Positions 46,533-56,259 of a DNA stretch of 64,000 nucleotides are shown piece after piece. Source of the stretch: Acidobacteriota bacterium. Its GTDB lineage: Bacteria; Acidobacteriota; Terriglobia; Terriglobales; Acidobacteriaceae. The position numbers were made by a program, and so were the translations under genes. The stretch is taken from positions 1 to 64,000 of the forward strand of contig QIAP01000046.1 of NCBI GenBank assembly GCA_003225075.1, written 5' to 3'. Below the pieces are notes generated by a model. That model had not been told where the DNA came from. It searched no databases and saw nothing but the letters and a program-made list of their open reading frames with translations. Position 1 is the stretch's first letter; each line of letters begins with the position of its first letter.

Positions 46533-49085
46533 TTATTCGCGTTGCATAGGTTCGTCGATCACAACCTTACCGCGTTTTTCCACATTCACCACCCGATGGA
46601 TGGGTTTGTATCCGGAGAGAGTAATGTCAACGATGTAGTTGCCTTGATTGAGCATGAATTCCACGGGCGAGGTCTTATCCAGCATGCGCCGGTTGACGCT
46701 TACCTGGGCTCCTTTTGGCTGGGTCTTGATGTTGATCGTGCCCATGTCAGCCGTGCTGTCTCCACCGCCCTTGAAAAACTTCTTGAATTTGCCAACCGTT
46801 TTGATGTCGTCTACGTTGCCAAGCACCCGGAGTGCGGGAGCGAAATGGAATGTCTGACCGGCTTGAAGATCTGCGGTTGTGGTTTCGTCCAGGTAACCCT
46901 GCTTCCTGACAAGGAAGGTATGCGTCCCCTTGTCCACGGTGATCTGGGTGGGAGTGGCTCGTCCGCTATCCTTGCCGTCAACGAAAACTGACGCGCCTGC
47001 GGGCTGGGTGTTCAGGGAAACCGTAGCTGCGATTTGGGCGAGGTGGACTACCAAAAATGATTTGCTGCCCGAAGTCACATCGACGCTGCGAGTTTCAGAA
47101 GCGTATCCGTTCTTGACGATGCTCACGCTATGGGCACCGGGAGTTAGGCCAGCAAGATTGTAGGGCGTGACCCAGCCGGGATCGGTGCGGCCATCGATGC
47201 GTACCTGAGCGCCTTCCGGAGTGGAATCTACGGTCAGTTGTCCGGGAATCAAGGCCACTTTGGCCGGCACTGGGGCTCGGGACTTGCGAGTTTTATAGCG
47301 CGGTCTCACCACCGGCTCAGGCTGTGGGACGGTTGGTTCAGCCTCCACCTGGGTGATGACTCGAGGAGGGGTAACGGCATGAGCCGGTACCGGACGGGCC
47401 TGAGGCTGAATTGTCGCCGACGCCGAAGCAGAACTGACGGATGCCGGGGTGCCTTCATCATCCGCGTTTTGCGAATGCAGGTGGTAAGCGATAGCTAACG
47501 TGATGAACAGAACCAGGGCAACTGCGCCCGAAACGGAGTACATCATCAATTTCGGCGGAACGCCCTTGATCGCCGTGATGGCTTTCTTGGCTACTTCGCG
47601 AGGCTGTACCTTGGGCTTTTCCGGCTGGCTCCGCGCCAGGAAAACGGCAGGAGGGGCTGCGGGGATGTTCTCAACATCGGCTGACTCGGCTGGTTTGGAA
47701 GCCGGCAGAAACACCTCTTTGAGTGGCGGAAGTTCTTCCAGATCGGAGAAGCTCACCGGCTTCTTCGTTCCCGGGGCGTCTCCTGCCATCATGGGATCAA
47801 CCGCGAACGTCGGCTCTACGCCAGTCTCGGGGCTCACGGCGGCGGACATTTGCGCTGCTTTCTCCTGGCTGTCTTTCTCCTGACTTTCGAGCGCCTCCAC
47901 CGAGGCCTTGACGCATGCACTGATGAATGGGGCGCTGGGGTCTAATTTCGCCATCTTGGGAGTGATTGACGAAGCTGCCGTCACGCCGATACCTGCTGCC
48001 GCTGCCGCCGCCTTGTCAGGAGAAGATGAGTTCTTGGCTGTGGATTCAGGTTTGGCGATGGCTGAAACCGCTTTTGCCACCGGCTTCGCGACGGGCGCCG
48101 CCTGCTGCGGCGATTTGGGTTCCAGTTTTTGAACTCCCGCGGATTGTTGCTTGACTGCGGGCTGGCCAGTGAACTTGGCTTGCGCCGCTGCGACATCCTT
48201 AGCGGGAAGATTCTTGCTCGTAACCCCTTGGGCCTGAGCGGGCGCACTGGTCTTTGCCGGCTGGGTGGTGGCCTGCTTGCACTTCTCCAATTCATTGACC
48301 AGTTCTTGTCCGTTCTGGAAGCGCTCCGAAGGCGCTTTAGACAACGCCTTCATGATCAAATCGCTGACCGCGGGATGAATTTTCTTATTGATCTCGACGG
48401 GTGCGAGTGGAGTCTCTTGGAGAATTTTGTGGCGCACAGTTTCGACGTCCGCGCCTTCAAAGGCCTTGCGGTCCGTCACCATCTCATAAAGGACGCTGCC
48501 CCAGCTAAACAGATTGGAGCGTGCGTCGAGCGTTTCTCGCTGGACCTGCTCCGGGGATTCGTAATGCAGAGTGGCTGGGACTTTGCCGGACGACTCAGAT
48601 TCGAGCAGCCCCATGGTGGAAATGCCGAATCCTAGAATTTTGACGGTGCCATCCCATTGCACCATCACCTTGGCCGGTTCCAGACTGTAGTGGACGACTC
48701 CAGTGGCGTGCGCATGGTCCAGTCCCTGGCAGACTTGACGGCTGATATCCAGCAGATCCCAGATGGAAAACCCTTCCTGGCGCGCCAACATGGTTGCAAT
48801 ACTGTTGCCCTGCACATACTCCATGGCAGCGCAGAACAGGCCATCGATTTCCCCGGCGCCATAAAGCAGTGCGACATTCTGACTGTTAAGGGATTTGGTA
48901 CTTTCCGCCTCCGCCAGAATGCGCTCAACCAGCGCTTTCGCCTGCTCCTCCGGGATATCAGCGAGCCGAAGGGTTTTTAAAGCGACAGTTTGCCCGTTAG
49001 ATGGGTCGCTCGCCTTGTGGACAGAGCAGCGCTCTGATTTGGCGATTTCGCTCAGTACTTCGAAACGGCCAATTTTTGTCGACAT
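46533..49085 (-). CDS. Ser/Thr kinase-like protein (pseudokinase) with one TM helix and three PEGA domains
   Basis: Residues 8-268 have the bacterial Ser/Thr kinase fold, but catalytic motifs are lost. The glycine-rich loop is IAKSERCSVHKA. The HRDLKPxN loop reads HYSLEPAK (132-139, Asp replaced by S134). DFG is LGFG (152-154, Asp to Gly). The ATP-binding K37 (VALKTL), the SPE box (177-179) and helix F (FSWGSVLYEM) remain. A 240-residue Ala/Pro/Lys linker leads to a membrane helix (about 514-536). An external part then has three PEGA repeats (about 630-850): LTVDSTPEGAQVRIDGR, VSLNTQPAGASVFVDGK and INIKTQPKGAQVSVNRR. It most likely acts as a scaffold linking cell-wall or glycan sensing by PEGA to cytoplasmic partners. 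The adjacent receiver-TonB proteins are obvious candidates. Confidence 0.85.
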   Translation of the reverse strand: MSTKIGRFEVLSEIAKSERCSVHKASDPSNGQTVALKTLRLADIPEEQAKALVERILAEAESTKSLNSQNVALLYGAGEIDGLFCAAMEYVQGNSIATMLARQEGFSIWDLLDISRQVCQGLDHAHATGVVHYSLEPAKVMVQWDGTVKILGFGISTMGLLESESSGKVPATLHYESPEQVQRETLDARSNLFSWGSVLYEMVTDRKAFEGADVETVRHKILQETPLAPVEINKKIHPAVSDLIMKALSKAPSERFQNGQELVNELEKCKQATTQPAKTSAPAQAQGVTSKNLPAKDVAAAQAKFTGQPAVKQQSAGVQKLEPKSPQQAAPVAKPVAKAVSAIAKPESTAKNSSSPDKAAAAAAGIGVTAASSITPKMAKLDPSAPFISACVKASVEALESQEKDSQEKAAQMSAAVSPETGVEPTFAVDPMMAGDAPGTKKPVSFSDLEELPPLKEVFLPASKPAESADVENIPAAPPAVFLARSQPEKPKVQPREVAKKAITAIKGVPPKLMMYSVSGAVALVLFITLAIAYHLHSQNADDEGTPASVSSASASATIQPQARPVPAHAVTPPRVITQVEAEPTVPQPEPVVRPRYKTRKSRAPVPAKVALIPGQLTVDSTPEGAQVRIDGRTDPGWVTPYNLAGLTPGAHSVSIVKNGYASETRSVDVTSGSKSFLVVHLAQIAATVSLNTQPAGASVFVDGKDSGRATPTQITVDKGTHTFLVRKQGYLDETTTADLQAGQTFHFAPALRVLGNVDDIKTVGKFKKFFKGGGDSTADMGTINIKTQPKGAQVSVNRRMLDKTSPVEFMLNQGNYIVDITLSGYKPIHRVVNVEKRGKVVIDEPMQRE

Positions 49086-49264
49086 TTCTCGCTTACCTCG
49101 TGCACTTGAACAATGCGTCCGTGAGCAGGGACGCTACACAACAGAGGGGAAGGTCGAAAGTAGGATACCGCGACGTAACCAATCGAGAGAGTTACGAAGG
49201 TCACTCAGAAAGTTCAGCGAAAAGCCCAGTGTGCAGCGATGAGCGAGGTGTGAGTTAGGCGAAT

Positions 49265-49714
49265 TCAATTGATTGAAGCCAGCCAATCAGTGAGCAACCG
49301 GCGTACTTTAGCACCTTCGAAGCGGCGGCGGACGGCATCGATCACCTCCAACCGGGCGTTGCTACCGTGTCCACGAAATCCAACCCAATAAGGAATGTGA
49401 ATCTCTCCAGGCAGCGGTTCAGCAGCAAGTTGCAGCGCACGTAAACGAAAGAAGCCGCGACTGAATAATACGCGGCGAAATTTCGCGATGAGCAGTTCGG
49501 TAGCTTGGGTGTCGTCCAGTCGCGCCGGAGGACAGTTGCGGCTATCCAGCACGATCACATCCGACGCCAATGGGACATGCTCGAAATAATAGAGGTCCAA
49601 AATACCTGGACCGAAGATAAAGCCGCGGGCGGAATCGGCGAGTCCTCCGGGCGAGAATTGTTCCATGGCCTCCTCCCGGGTGACATTGGGTTTGAGACTG
49701 CGAATGCGTGGCAT
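49265..49714 (-). CDS. Conserved-looking hypothetical protein
   Basis: The 149-residue product is soluble and mixed alpha/beta, with IHIPYWVGFRGHGSNARLEVIDAVRRRFEG in the second half and a C-terminal helix that ends LLTDWLASI. I do not recognise the family. It has coding-like composition, starts at an ATG with no strong ribosome site, and stands alone between the kinase-like gene and the ABC operon. Confidence 0.55.
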   Translation of the reverse strand: MPRIRSLKPNVTREEAMEQFSPGGLADSARGFIFGPGILDLYYFEHVPLASDVIVLDSRNCPPARLDDTQATELLIAKFRRVLFSRGFFRLRALQLAAEPLPGEIHIPYWVGFRGHGSNARLEVIDAVRRRFEGAKVRRLLTDWLASIN

Positions 49715-49804
49715 TTTGAATCCAGTTACGAGTCTTTTAACACTTGCCTGGGCACCTTATCGAAACAAACTACTTGATCAACAGCGTAATATGAAATCAC
49801 CATT

Positions 49805-50956
49805 ATGACCCTCACTCGCTTCGTGACGAAGAATGCATTTCGCAACAAGCGTCGCAGCGTGCTGACGGTTGCCAGCATCGGATTCTCTTTGCTATTGCTC
49901 ACTGTCATGATGACTATTTGGCATGCCTTCTATATGAGCGAGGGCAGTGCCGAATCGGCGCAGCGTTTGATCACGCGACATAAGGTGTCGCTCGGGTTCT
50001 TCTTGCCTGCTTATTATGGGGAAAAGATTCGTGCTCTTCCGGGAGTCAAGCAGGTGGTGAACGAAAGCTGGTTTGGGGGACAGTATAAGGACGACAAGCC
50101 GGCAAATTTCTTTGCGCAGTTCGGCACAGATCCGCAGGGACTCATGCAAGTCTATCCGGAGTTCCGCATGCCTGATGACCAATTGGAAGCGTGGAAACGA
50201 GACCGCGCAGGCTGCATTGTGGACGCTGAACTGGCCAGGAAACACGGCTGGAAAATAGGAGACCGCGTGTACATCAAGGGGACCATCTTTCCCCTGAACC
50301 TTGACCTCACCATCCGCGGCATGTTCACCGGGTCTCGCCCGACGGAAACCGTCTACTTCAATAACACGTATCTGGAGGAAGGCTACCCGCACGTCAAAGG
50401 CCACGTGGGATTCTTTGCCGTGCTGGCGGACTCACCAGCGGCGGTGCCTAAAGTGGCCAGGGAAATAGATGATGAGTTCCGCAACGCGCCTCGTGCTACG
50501 AAGAGTGAGAGCGAAAAAGCATTTCAGCTCGACTGGATCGCCATGCTGGGCAACGTCAAGGCTTTCATTCTCAGCATTTGTATGGCGGTGGTATTTGCCA
50601 CTCTGCTGGTTTCGGCGAATACCATGGCTATGTCGATTCGCGAGCGCACCCGAGAGGTCGCGCTGCTGAAGACTCTCGGGTTCACGCGCGCTGCGGTATT
50701 GGGATTGTTCGTCAGTGAAGGAGTGAGCCTATCGCTGGCGGGGGGCCTGTTGGGGGCTTTGGCGGCCTCTGGGTTGGTCACGCTCATGGCGCACTCTCCG
50801 CAGACCGGTCTTTTTTTGGCAGGCATGCGGGTTACGGTGCCCACCATGTTGGTAGCATTGGGTGTGGCAGGGATGGTGGGGTTCATCAGCACGTTTGTGC
50901 CCTCTTATCATGCGTCCCAGATCAACATCGTGGATGGTCTGCGTCATATTGGCTGA
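49805..50956 (+). CDS. FtsX/MacB-type ABC permease (copy 1)
   Basis: The 383-residue permease has the standard four-helix plan: one N-terminal helix (SVLTVASIGFSLLLLTVMMTIW), a periplasmic MacB-like domain (about 50-250), then three helices of the FtsX domain (AFILSICMAVVFATLLVSANTMAM, LGLFVSEGVSLSLAGGLLGALAAS and TMLVALGVAGMVGFISTFVPSYHAS). The coupling helix carries ERTREVALLKTLGFTR. It should pair with the ATPase at 54974. The gene at 51209 is a close paralogue of it, similar even at DNA level over the first 60 bases. Confidence 0.9.
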   Translation: MTLTRFVTKNAFRNKRRSVLTVASIGFSLLLLTVMMTIWHAFYMSEGSAESAQRLITRHKVSLGFFLPAYYGEKIRALPGVKQVVNESWFGGQYKDDKPANFFAQFGTDPQGLMQVYPEFRMPDDQLEAWKRDRAGCIVDAELARKHGWKIGDRVYIKGTIFPLNLDLTIRGMFTGSRPTETVYFNNTYLEEGYPHVKGHVGFFAVLADSPAAVPKVAREIDDEFRNAPRATKSESEKAFQLDWIAMLGNVKAFILSICMAVVFATLLVSANTMAMSIRERTREVALLKTLGFTRAAVLGLFVSEGVSLSLAGGLLGALAASGLVTLMAHSPQTGLFLAGMRVTVPTMLVALGVAGMVGFISTFVPSYHASQINIVDGLRHIG

Positions 50957-50980
50957 GCGGAAGATCTGAAGACCGCAAAA

Positions 50981-51014
50981 AAAGCTCGGGGGCAAAGTCT
51001 ATCGTGCGAGCTTT
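50981..51014. terminator. Possible hairpin between the two permease paralogues
   Basis: AAAGCTCG and CGAGCTTT form a perfect 8-bp stem with an 18-nt loop. There is an A-tract before it but only a short T-run after, so it would end transcription better on the minus strand. Weak evidence. Confidence 0.3.
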
Positions 51015-51208
51015 CATGTCGTGACAGTTGACATTTGTTGTACCCGGGGACTTCAACTCAAGCCTAAAAACGGGAGGGCAATGCCGTGTCCGCACGGCAA
51101 AATACCGAGGCTTGTTGAGTTTTCAACCATGTTCTATGCTGTACGTAATAATATCGGGGCTGCCCCTCCCGATTGATCTAACCGTTCGTCATCTCTCGGA
51201 ATACGATT

Positions 51209-52351
51209 ATGACCCTAACCCGCTTTGTGACGAAAAATGCTTTTCGCAATAAGCGCCGCACGGTGTTGACCGTGCTGAGCATCGGTGTTTCTCTGTTGTT
51301 GCTCACCTTTATGATGACGGTCTGGCGAAGCTTTTATATTGATCAGGGAACCGTCCAGGCAGCCCAGCGTTTGATTGTGCGTCACAAGGTTTCGCTTGTT
51401 TTCAACCTGCCGGGATTTTACCGGGAGAAAATCCGGGCCATCCCAGGTGTGACACACGTAGTGAACGAGCAGTGGTTTGGCGGGCTATACAAAGACGACA
51501 AGCCAGAAAACTTTTTTGCCCAGTTTGGCACCGATCCTCAAGAATTATTGAGTGTATATCCCGAAGCCCGCATACCGGCAGAACAAGTCGAAGCGTGGCA
51601 GCATGATCGCGCCGGGGCGATCGTAGATTCGGAATTAGTCAAGAAATACAAGTGGAAAATTGGCGATCGGCTGAACATTAAGGGGACAATTTTCCCGCTC
51701 AACCTTGAACTGACCATCCGGGGAATCTTCACGGCACCCACCCCGACCCAGACGATCTACTTTAACAAGACTTATCTGGATGAAGGCTACGCGCAAGTTA
51801 AAGGATCGGAGGGAGTCTTTGCGGTGTTGGTGGATACTCCGGAGGACGTGCCCCGGGTCGCTAAAGCCATTGACGAGGAATTCCGTAACGCGCCCCGTCC
51901 TACCAAGAGCGAAAGCGAACGAGCCTTCCAACTCGGCTTTATACAGATGCTCGGCAATGTGAAAGCGTTCATCCTGAGTATTTGCCTGGCGGTGGTTTTC
52001 GCGATTTTGCTGGTATCAGCAAATACCATGGCCATGTCCATCCGTGAGCGCACGCGCGAGGTTGCGTTGTTGAAGACTCTGGGATTCACTCGCCGCAAAA
52101 TTCTGGGGCTGTTTGTGGGTGAGGCGGTTTCACTGGCAGTCCTGGGTGGTGTGCTGGGCACGCTGGCTGCCTTCGTCCTGGTGGGTGGAATGGCCCGTCA
52201 GGGTGGATTCTTAACCGGCATGAGAGTAACTCCGCCCACGATGCTGGTGGCTTTGCTGGTGGCGGCGCTAGTGGGATTCGTCAGCGCATTTTTGCCGTCT
52301 TACCACGCCTCCCGGGTCAACATCGTGGACGGCTTGCGTCACATCGGCTGA
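51209..52351 (+). CDS. FtsX/MacB-type ABC permease (copy 2)
   Basis: This 380-residue protein is collinear with copy 1 from the first residue (MTLTRFVTKNAFRNKRR in both) to the last (IVDGLRHIG). It has the same MacB-like periplasmic domain and FtsX helices, including SIRERTREVALLKTLGFTRRK. Blocks such as FFAQFGTDPQ and KSESE-AFQL are shared. The two look like a tandem duplication followed by moderate divergence, and could form a heterodimer. A 19-bp gap joins it to the third permease. Confidence 0.9.
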   Translation: MTLTRFVTKNAFRNKRRTVLTVLSIGVSLLLLTFMMTVWRSFYIDQGTVQAAQRLIVRHKVSLVFNLPGFYREKIRAIPGVTHVVNEQWFGGLYKDDKPENFFAQFGTDPQELLSVYPEARIPAEQVEAWQHDRAGAIVDSELVKKYKWKIGDRLNIKGTIFPLNLELTIRGIFTAPTPTQTIYFNKTYLDEGYAQVKGSEGVFAVLVDTPEDVPRVAKAIDEEFRNAPRPTKSESERAFQLGFIQMLGNVKAFILSICLAVVFAILLVSANTMAMSIRERTREVALLKTLGFTRRKILGLFVGEAVSLAVLGGVLGTLAAFVLVGGMARQGGFLTGMRVTPPTMLVALLVAALVGFVSAFLPSYHASRVNIVDGLRHIG

Positions 52352-52369
52352 GAGAAACAAGGAATAGAG

Positions 52370-53533
52370 ATGGCGATTCCACTGAGTTATAACGTGCGGA
52401 ACCTGCGGTTGCGCAAGGGCTTGACCGTCATGACCGCTCTCGGTATCGCGCTCACCGTCGCCACTGCAGTTTTTATTATGGCGCTTCTGGCGGGTCTGAA
52501 CCGCGCATTTGGGGCCACGGGCGATTCACTCAACGTGCTGGTGTTGCGGAAGGGGTCGACCTCGGAACTCGCCGCTGGAGGTGTGCAGCGGGATGCTCTG
52601 CAAGTTATTAAGGATCTGCCTGGCGTGGCCAAGAACAATCATGGCGAGCCGTTGGTTTCCGGCGAGGACATTCTGGTGATCGTTCTCCCTCGCAAAGACG
52701 GTACCGGAGAAGTGAACGTTACCACCCGCTTTCTGACTCCGCTCGGAATCGAGATGCGTCCCAAGGTACACCTCATCGCCGGACGATGGTTTACTCCCGG
52801 GCAGCGGGAAGTGGTGGTTAGCAAGTCCATCAGCCAGCGTTTCGCCAAGACTAACATTGGCGACCAAATGCGGATCGGGAATGGGGACTGGAACGTCGTT
52901 GGCATCTTCGATGCAAACGGCACGGCGCATGAGTCCGAGATCTGGGGTGATATCAACCAGCTTGCCACCGACTTCGAGCGCACCGTGTATTCGTCGGTAC
53001 TGCTGCGAGCGACTGATCCGGTATCCGCCGATGCTTTGAAAAACCGTGCTAACGATGATCAGCGGCTGGAACTTAATGGAATGTTGGAACCGGATTACTA
53101 TGCCTCACAAACCAAGTCAGGCGCGCCCATTAAGTTCGTCGGGATCATCGTGGCTATCATCATGGCCGTAGGTTCAAGTTTCGCCGCCATGAATACCATG
53201 TATGCCGCGGTCGCGTACCGTGGGAGGGAGATCGCCACCTTACGGGTAATTGGATTTTCACGTCCCAGCATCTTGACGTCGTTCGTTCTCGAATCGCTTC
53301 TCCTGTCTTTGCTGGGCGCGATCGGCGGCATTGTTCTGATGTTGCCTTTTAACGGCATGACTACGGGAACCTCGAACCAGGTGACATTCAGCGAAGTCGT
53401 CTTCAGCCTGCGGATGACTCCGGCTGTAGTAGTCACCGCGATCACATTCGCGGTTGCGATGGGCTTGCTCGGAGGTTTGGCACCAGCGTGGCATGCTGCT
53501 CGCCAAGACATTCTGGCGGCGCTACGGGGTTAA
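52370..53533 (+). CDS. FtsX/MacB-type ABC permease (third, divergent)
   Basis: The 387-residue permease has the same fold but is clearly distinct from the two upstream copies. It starts MAIPLSYNVRNLRLRKGLTV, has an N-terminal helix (ALGIALTVATAVFIMALLAGL), a periplasmic domain with VSKSISQRFAKTNIGDQMRI, and an FtsX end with YRGREIATLRVIGFSRPSIL. Three different permeases beside one ATPase mean that at least two alternative permease pairings are possible. The ribosome site AAGGAA lies 7 bp before the ATG. Confidence 0.9.
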   Translation: MAIPLSYNVRNLRLRKGLTVMTALGIALTVATAVFIMALLAGLNRAFGATGDSLNVLVLRKGSTSELAAGGVQRDALQVIKDLPGVAKNNHGEPLVSGEDILVIVLPRKDGTGEVNVTTRFLTPLGIEMRPKVHLIAGRWFTPGQREVVVSKSISQRFAKTNIGDQMRIGNGDWNVVGIFDANGTAHESEIWGDINQLATDFERTVYSSVLLRATDPVSADALKNRANDDQRLELNGMLEPDYYASQTKSGAPIKFVGIIVAIIMAVGSSFAAMNTMYAAVAYRGREIATLRVIGFSRPSILTSFVLESLLLSLLGAIGGIVLMLPFNGMTTGTSNQVTFSEVVFSLRMTPAVVVTAITFAVAMGLLGGLAPAWHAARQDILAALRG

Positions 53534-53606
53534 TGCCTCGCGTTTCACGATTTGCGTTGGGTCAAGATTTCACGTTGTCCATGAATTGACATAACTTTGC
53601 TCTGAT

Positions 53607-54977
53607 ATGCCGATCGATACCAAACACGACGATCTGCAAAGCTTGCGCATTGATCGCACGCAGCGCGGTCCCGGTGAAGGAGAACCGGCGGCCTGGGCGC
53701 GCCGCTACATCGTGGCGGGAATCGCGATCATCGTGCTGCTCGGCATAACAGCGCTGGTCTACCGGCTGCTGTCGTCTGATGCGCCAGAAGTGGAAGTGAC
53801 CCGCGCGGTTGCGGAGAGCAGCGACGTGGGTGGAACTATCCTTTCCGCTAGCGGATACATTGTCGCCCATCACAAGATCAACGTGAATTCCAAGGTGACA
53901 GGCCGCGTTGCCTGGATCGGTGTGGAAAAGGGCGATAAGGTCAAGGAGGGACAGATTCTGGTCCGCCTGGAAGACCAGGAATTCCGCGCTCAGTATGAGC
54001 AGGCGCGGGGGGCGGCGGAGAACGCGAAGGCCTATGTTCAGGAACTTGAGAACGGCTCCCGTCCGGAGGAGGTGCAGCAGGCGGAACACAACCTGGAGGA
54101 AGCCCGGGCGACTCTCGGGAATGACAAGCTCACTTTGGCTCGTACTCGTGATCTGGCGGCGCAGGGCGTGGTATCCAAGCAGGCGCTCGATGACGCCATC
54201 GCGAAGTTCGGAGCCGACCAGCAGCGAGTAAACTCTCTCGAAAAGGCTTCACGCCTGGTGAAGATTGGCCCCCGGCAGGAAGAGATTGCACGGGCGCGCG
54301 GCAGCCTGCTACAAGCTCAAGGACAACTGGCATACGAAAAATCGCAGCTTGACGCAACCCTGATTCGCGCACCTGTAACCGGGACGATTCTGGACCGCAA
54401 AGCCGAAAAGGGAGAACTGGTCACGGCGCAGTTCGCCAGCGGAGCAGAGGGAGGACCAAAAGGAGAAGTCGTTTCGCTCGCCGATCTCAGCGACCTTCAG
54501 GTTGAGCTCGACATCGCGCAGGATGACTTCGCAAAGCTGAGTCCAAAGCAAAAAGCCGTTGTGACCACCGATGCTTTTCCTGATCGCAAATACAATGGCT
54601 TGATCGCCGAGATGTCGCCCGAGGCCAACCGTCAAAAGGCTACGGTGCAAGTCAAGGTAGCGATCGTCAACCCTGACACCTATTTGCGGCCGGAGATGAA
54701 CGCCACGGTGCGGTTCCTGGCTAACGAGGAGGGGAAGAAGAGCTCAGGCCAGGCATCGGGTGTTGTAGTGCCAACCAATGCGGTCCGCGACCATGATGGG
54801 AAGAAGGTTGTCTTTATTGCCTTCAACGGCAAGGCGCTGATGCGCGAAATACGCGTGGTGAGCCAGCGTAGCGGCGGTTATCTGGTCAATGGGTTGGTTG
54901 GAGGCGAGGACGTCATTATTGCGGCGCCGGCAGATTTAAAAGATGGCGCCAGAATCAAAATCAAAGGACAGTCATGA
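53607..54977 (+). CDS. Periplasmic adaptor (membrane fusion protein, HlyD/MacA-like)
   Basis: The 456-residue adaptor has an N-terminal membrane helix (about 32-53, [22 protein letters not shown]). A split lipoyl domain follows ([20 protein letters not shown] before, [23 protein letters not shown] after). Between its halves lies a long alpha-hairpin coiled coil (about 130-245), and beta-barrel and proximal domains complete the protein ([25 protein letters not shown]). It should bridge the ABC permeases to an outer-membrane channel, which is not coded here. Its stop overlaps the ATPase start. Confidence 0.92.
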   Translation: MPIDTKHDDLQSLRIDRTQRGPGEGEPAAWARRYIVAGIAIIVLLGITALVYRLLSSDAPEVEVTRAVAESSDVGGTILSASGYIVAHHKINVNSKVTGRVAWIGVEKGDKVKEGQILVRLEDQEFRAQYEQARGAAENAKAYVQELENGSRPEEVQQAEHNLEEARATLGNDKLTLARTRDLAAQGVVSKQALDDAIAKFGADQQRVNSLEKASRLVKIGPRQEEIARARGSLLQAQGQLAYEKSQLDATLIRAPVTGTILDRKAEKGELVTAQFASGAEGGPKGEVVSLADLSDLQVELDIAQDDFAKLSPKQKAVVTTDAFPDRKYNGLIAEMSPEANRQKATVQVKVAIVNPDTYLRPEMNATVRFLANEEGKKSSGQASGVVVPTNAVRDHDGKKVVFIAFNGKALMREIRVVSQRSGGYLVNGLVGGEDVIIAAPADLKDGARIKIKGQS

Positions 54978-55687
54978 GCACGGCATTTGCTACCAATACA
55001 GCGACAGACACAAAAGTAGTCGAAGTCCGCAACGTCAGCAAGCTCTTCAAAAGGGATGCATTCGAAGTGAAGGCGCTGGAAGATGTTTCCATTGACATTG
55101 CTACCGGGGAATTTCTGGCGCTCATGGGGCCCTCCGGCTCGGGCAAGACCACCTTGCTTAATATGATCGCCGCTATTGACCGCCCAACGTCGGGCGAGTT
55201 GCTCGTCATGGGGGAGAATGTTTTCCGCTTCGGTGACGGGCAGGCTGCGCGTTGGCGGAACGAGCATATAGGCTATGTATTCCAGACCTTCAATCTGATA
55301 CCAGTGCTGACCGCATTCGAGAATGTGGAGCTGCCACTATTACTCACCAAGCTCAACCAGCAACAGCGCCGCGATCACGTGATGACGGCGCTCAAATTGG
55401 TGGGACTGGAAGACCGCGTCAACCACTTACCAAAGCAGCTGTCTGGAGGACAGGAGCAGCGCGTAGCAATCGCCCGCGCAATCGTAAGTGATCCCACTCT
55501 ACTGCTGGCAGACGAGCCTACGGGGGACCTCGACAGTCATTCCGCGACTGAGATTCTGGAGATACTGAAGCGTCTGAACGAGGACTTTCATAAGACCATC
55601 GTGATGGTGACGCACGATCCCCACGCCGCTTCGTATGCGCACGTCAGCCGGCATTTGGAAAAGGGCATGTTGCTGCCACCGGCGTGA
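54974..55687 (+). CDS. ABC transporter ATPase, MacB/LolD/FtsE type
   Basis: The 237-residue ATPase is complete: Walker [11 protein letters not shown] loop [21 protein letters not shown], signature [14 protein letters not shown], Walker [13 protein letters not shown] and switch His in VMVTHDP. The ENVELP..L pattern after the Q loop is typical of the MacB/LolD group, which works with FtsX-type permeases. It starts at an ATGA overlap with the adaptor, closing a five-gene efflux operon. The substrate (lipid, peptide or antibiotic) is not evident. Confidence 0.95.
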   Translation: MSTAFATNTATDTKVVEVRNVSKLFKRDAFEVKALEDVSIDIATGEFLALMGPSGSGKTTLLNMIAAIDRPTSGELLVMGENVFRFGDGQAARWRNEHIGYVFQTFNLIPVLTAFENVELPLLLTKLNQQQRRDHVMTALKLVGLEDRVNHLPKQLSGGQEQRVAIARAIVSDPTLLLADEPTGDLDSHSATEILEILKRLNEDFHKTIVMVTHDPHAASYAHVSRHLEKGMLLPPA

Positions 55688-55734
55688 GTTCAGGGAATCC
55701 CGCCAAAGTGTTCGACTATTCCGGCCCGTCAGAT

Positions 55735-56259
55735 TTACGACACTGCGTCATGTCCACCGTTCGGTGGCGCGATCGCGCTACTCGGATCAGCTATCCACTG
55801 CCATGCCCGGCGTCCGTTTTCTTTGATCACCGTCCGGGCCTCGCCATACTCGACCAGCCGATTTAGAACCGTGGTCACCGAGGCCAGTGGATCCTTGTGA
55901 CGCAGCAGCACTGGGGGGATTCTTTGCTGGATCTGCTCACATACTTCTCGCGCTCCCAGAGGCTGGTTGGCTTCCATCAGCACCATGCGGCATGCCTTGG
56001 TGAAACCTGGCTGGCGGCCGCTGCTCTTGCGATCCACAAGTTCCAACAGTTCATCGCTTAGCACACTATCCCCGAAAAGATTTGCCAGTCCGACGATGGT
56101 TTGCTTGACGGTGCCGATTCGCTTCATAATCTCGGCGCGTTGCCGCATCAATTGACGCAATTCATCGTGTGCGGCCTTAACGACTTCCTGCACATGCGGT
56201 CCGCTGTTGGGAACACTTTTATTTGCATTTCCGTTCATTCCATGACGTGCACTTTCCAT
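55735..56259 (-). CDS. Coiled-coil and winged-helix-like protein of unknown function
   Basis: The 174-residue protein has an N-terminal helical coiled coil (about 25-60, VVKAAHDELRQLMRQRAEIMKRIGTVKQ). A compact alpha/beta region of winged-helix appearance follows (about 85-155): FTKACRMVLMEANQPLGAREVCEQIQQ and SVTTVLNRLVEYGEARTV. That pattern occurs in small DNA-binding proteins that dimerise through a coiled coil, so a regulator is possible, but I cannot name the family. A strong ribosome site (GGGGGGAG) lies 3-4 bp before the ATG. It converges on the ABC operon 47 bp away. Confidence 0.65.
   Translation of the reverse strand: MESARHGMNGNANKSVPNSGPHVQEVVKAAHDELRQLMRQRAEIMKRIGTVKQTIVGLANLFGDSVLSDELLELVDRKSSGRQPGFTKACRMVLMEANQPLGAREVCEQIQQRIPPVLLRHKDPLASVTTVLNRLVEYGEARTVIKENGRRAWQWIADPSSAIAPPNGGHDAVS

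Noticed and set aside
46260-46991. A 243-codon plus-strand frame opposite the end of the kinase-like gene
   Set aside because: It is antisense to clear PEGA repeats and to the phosphoesterase remnant, and its translation has no family features.
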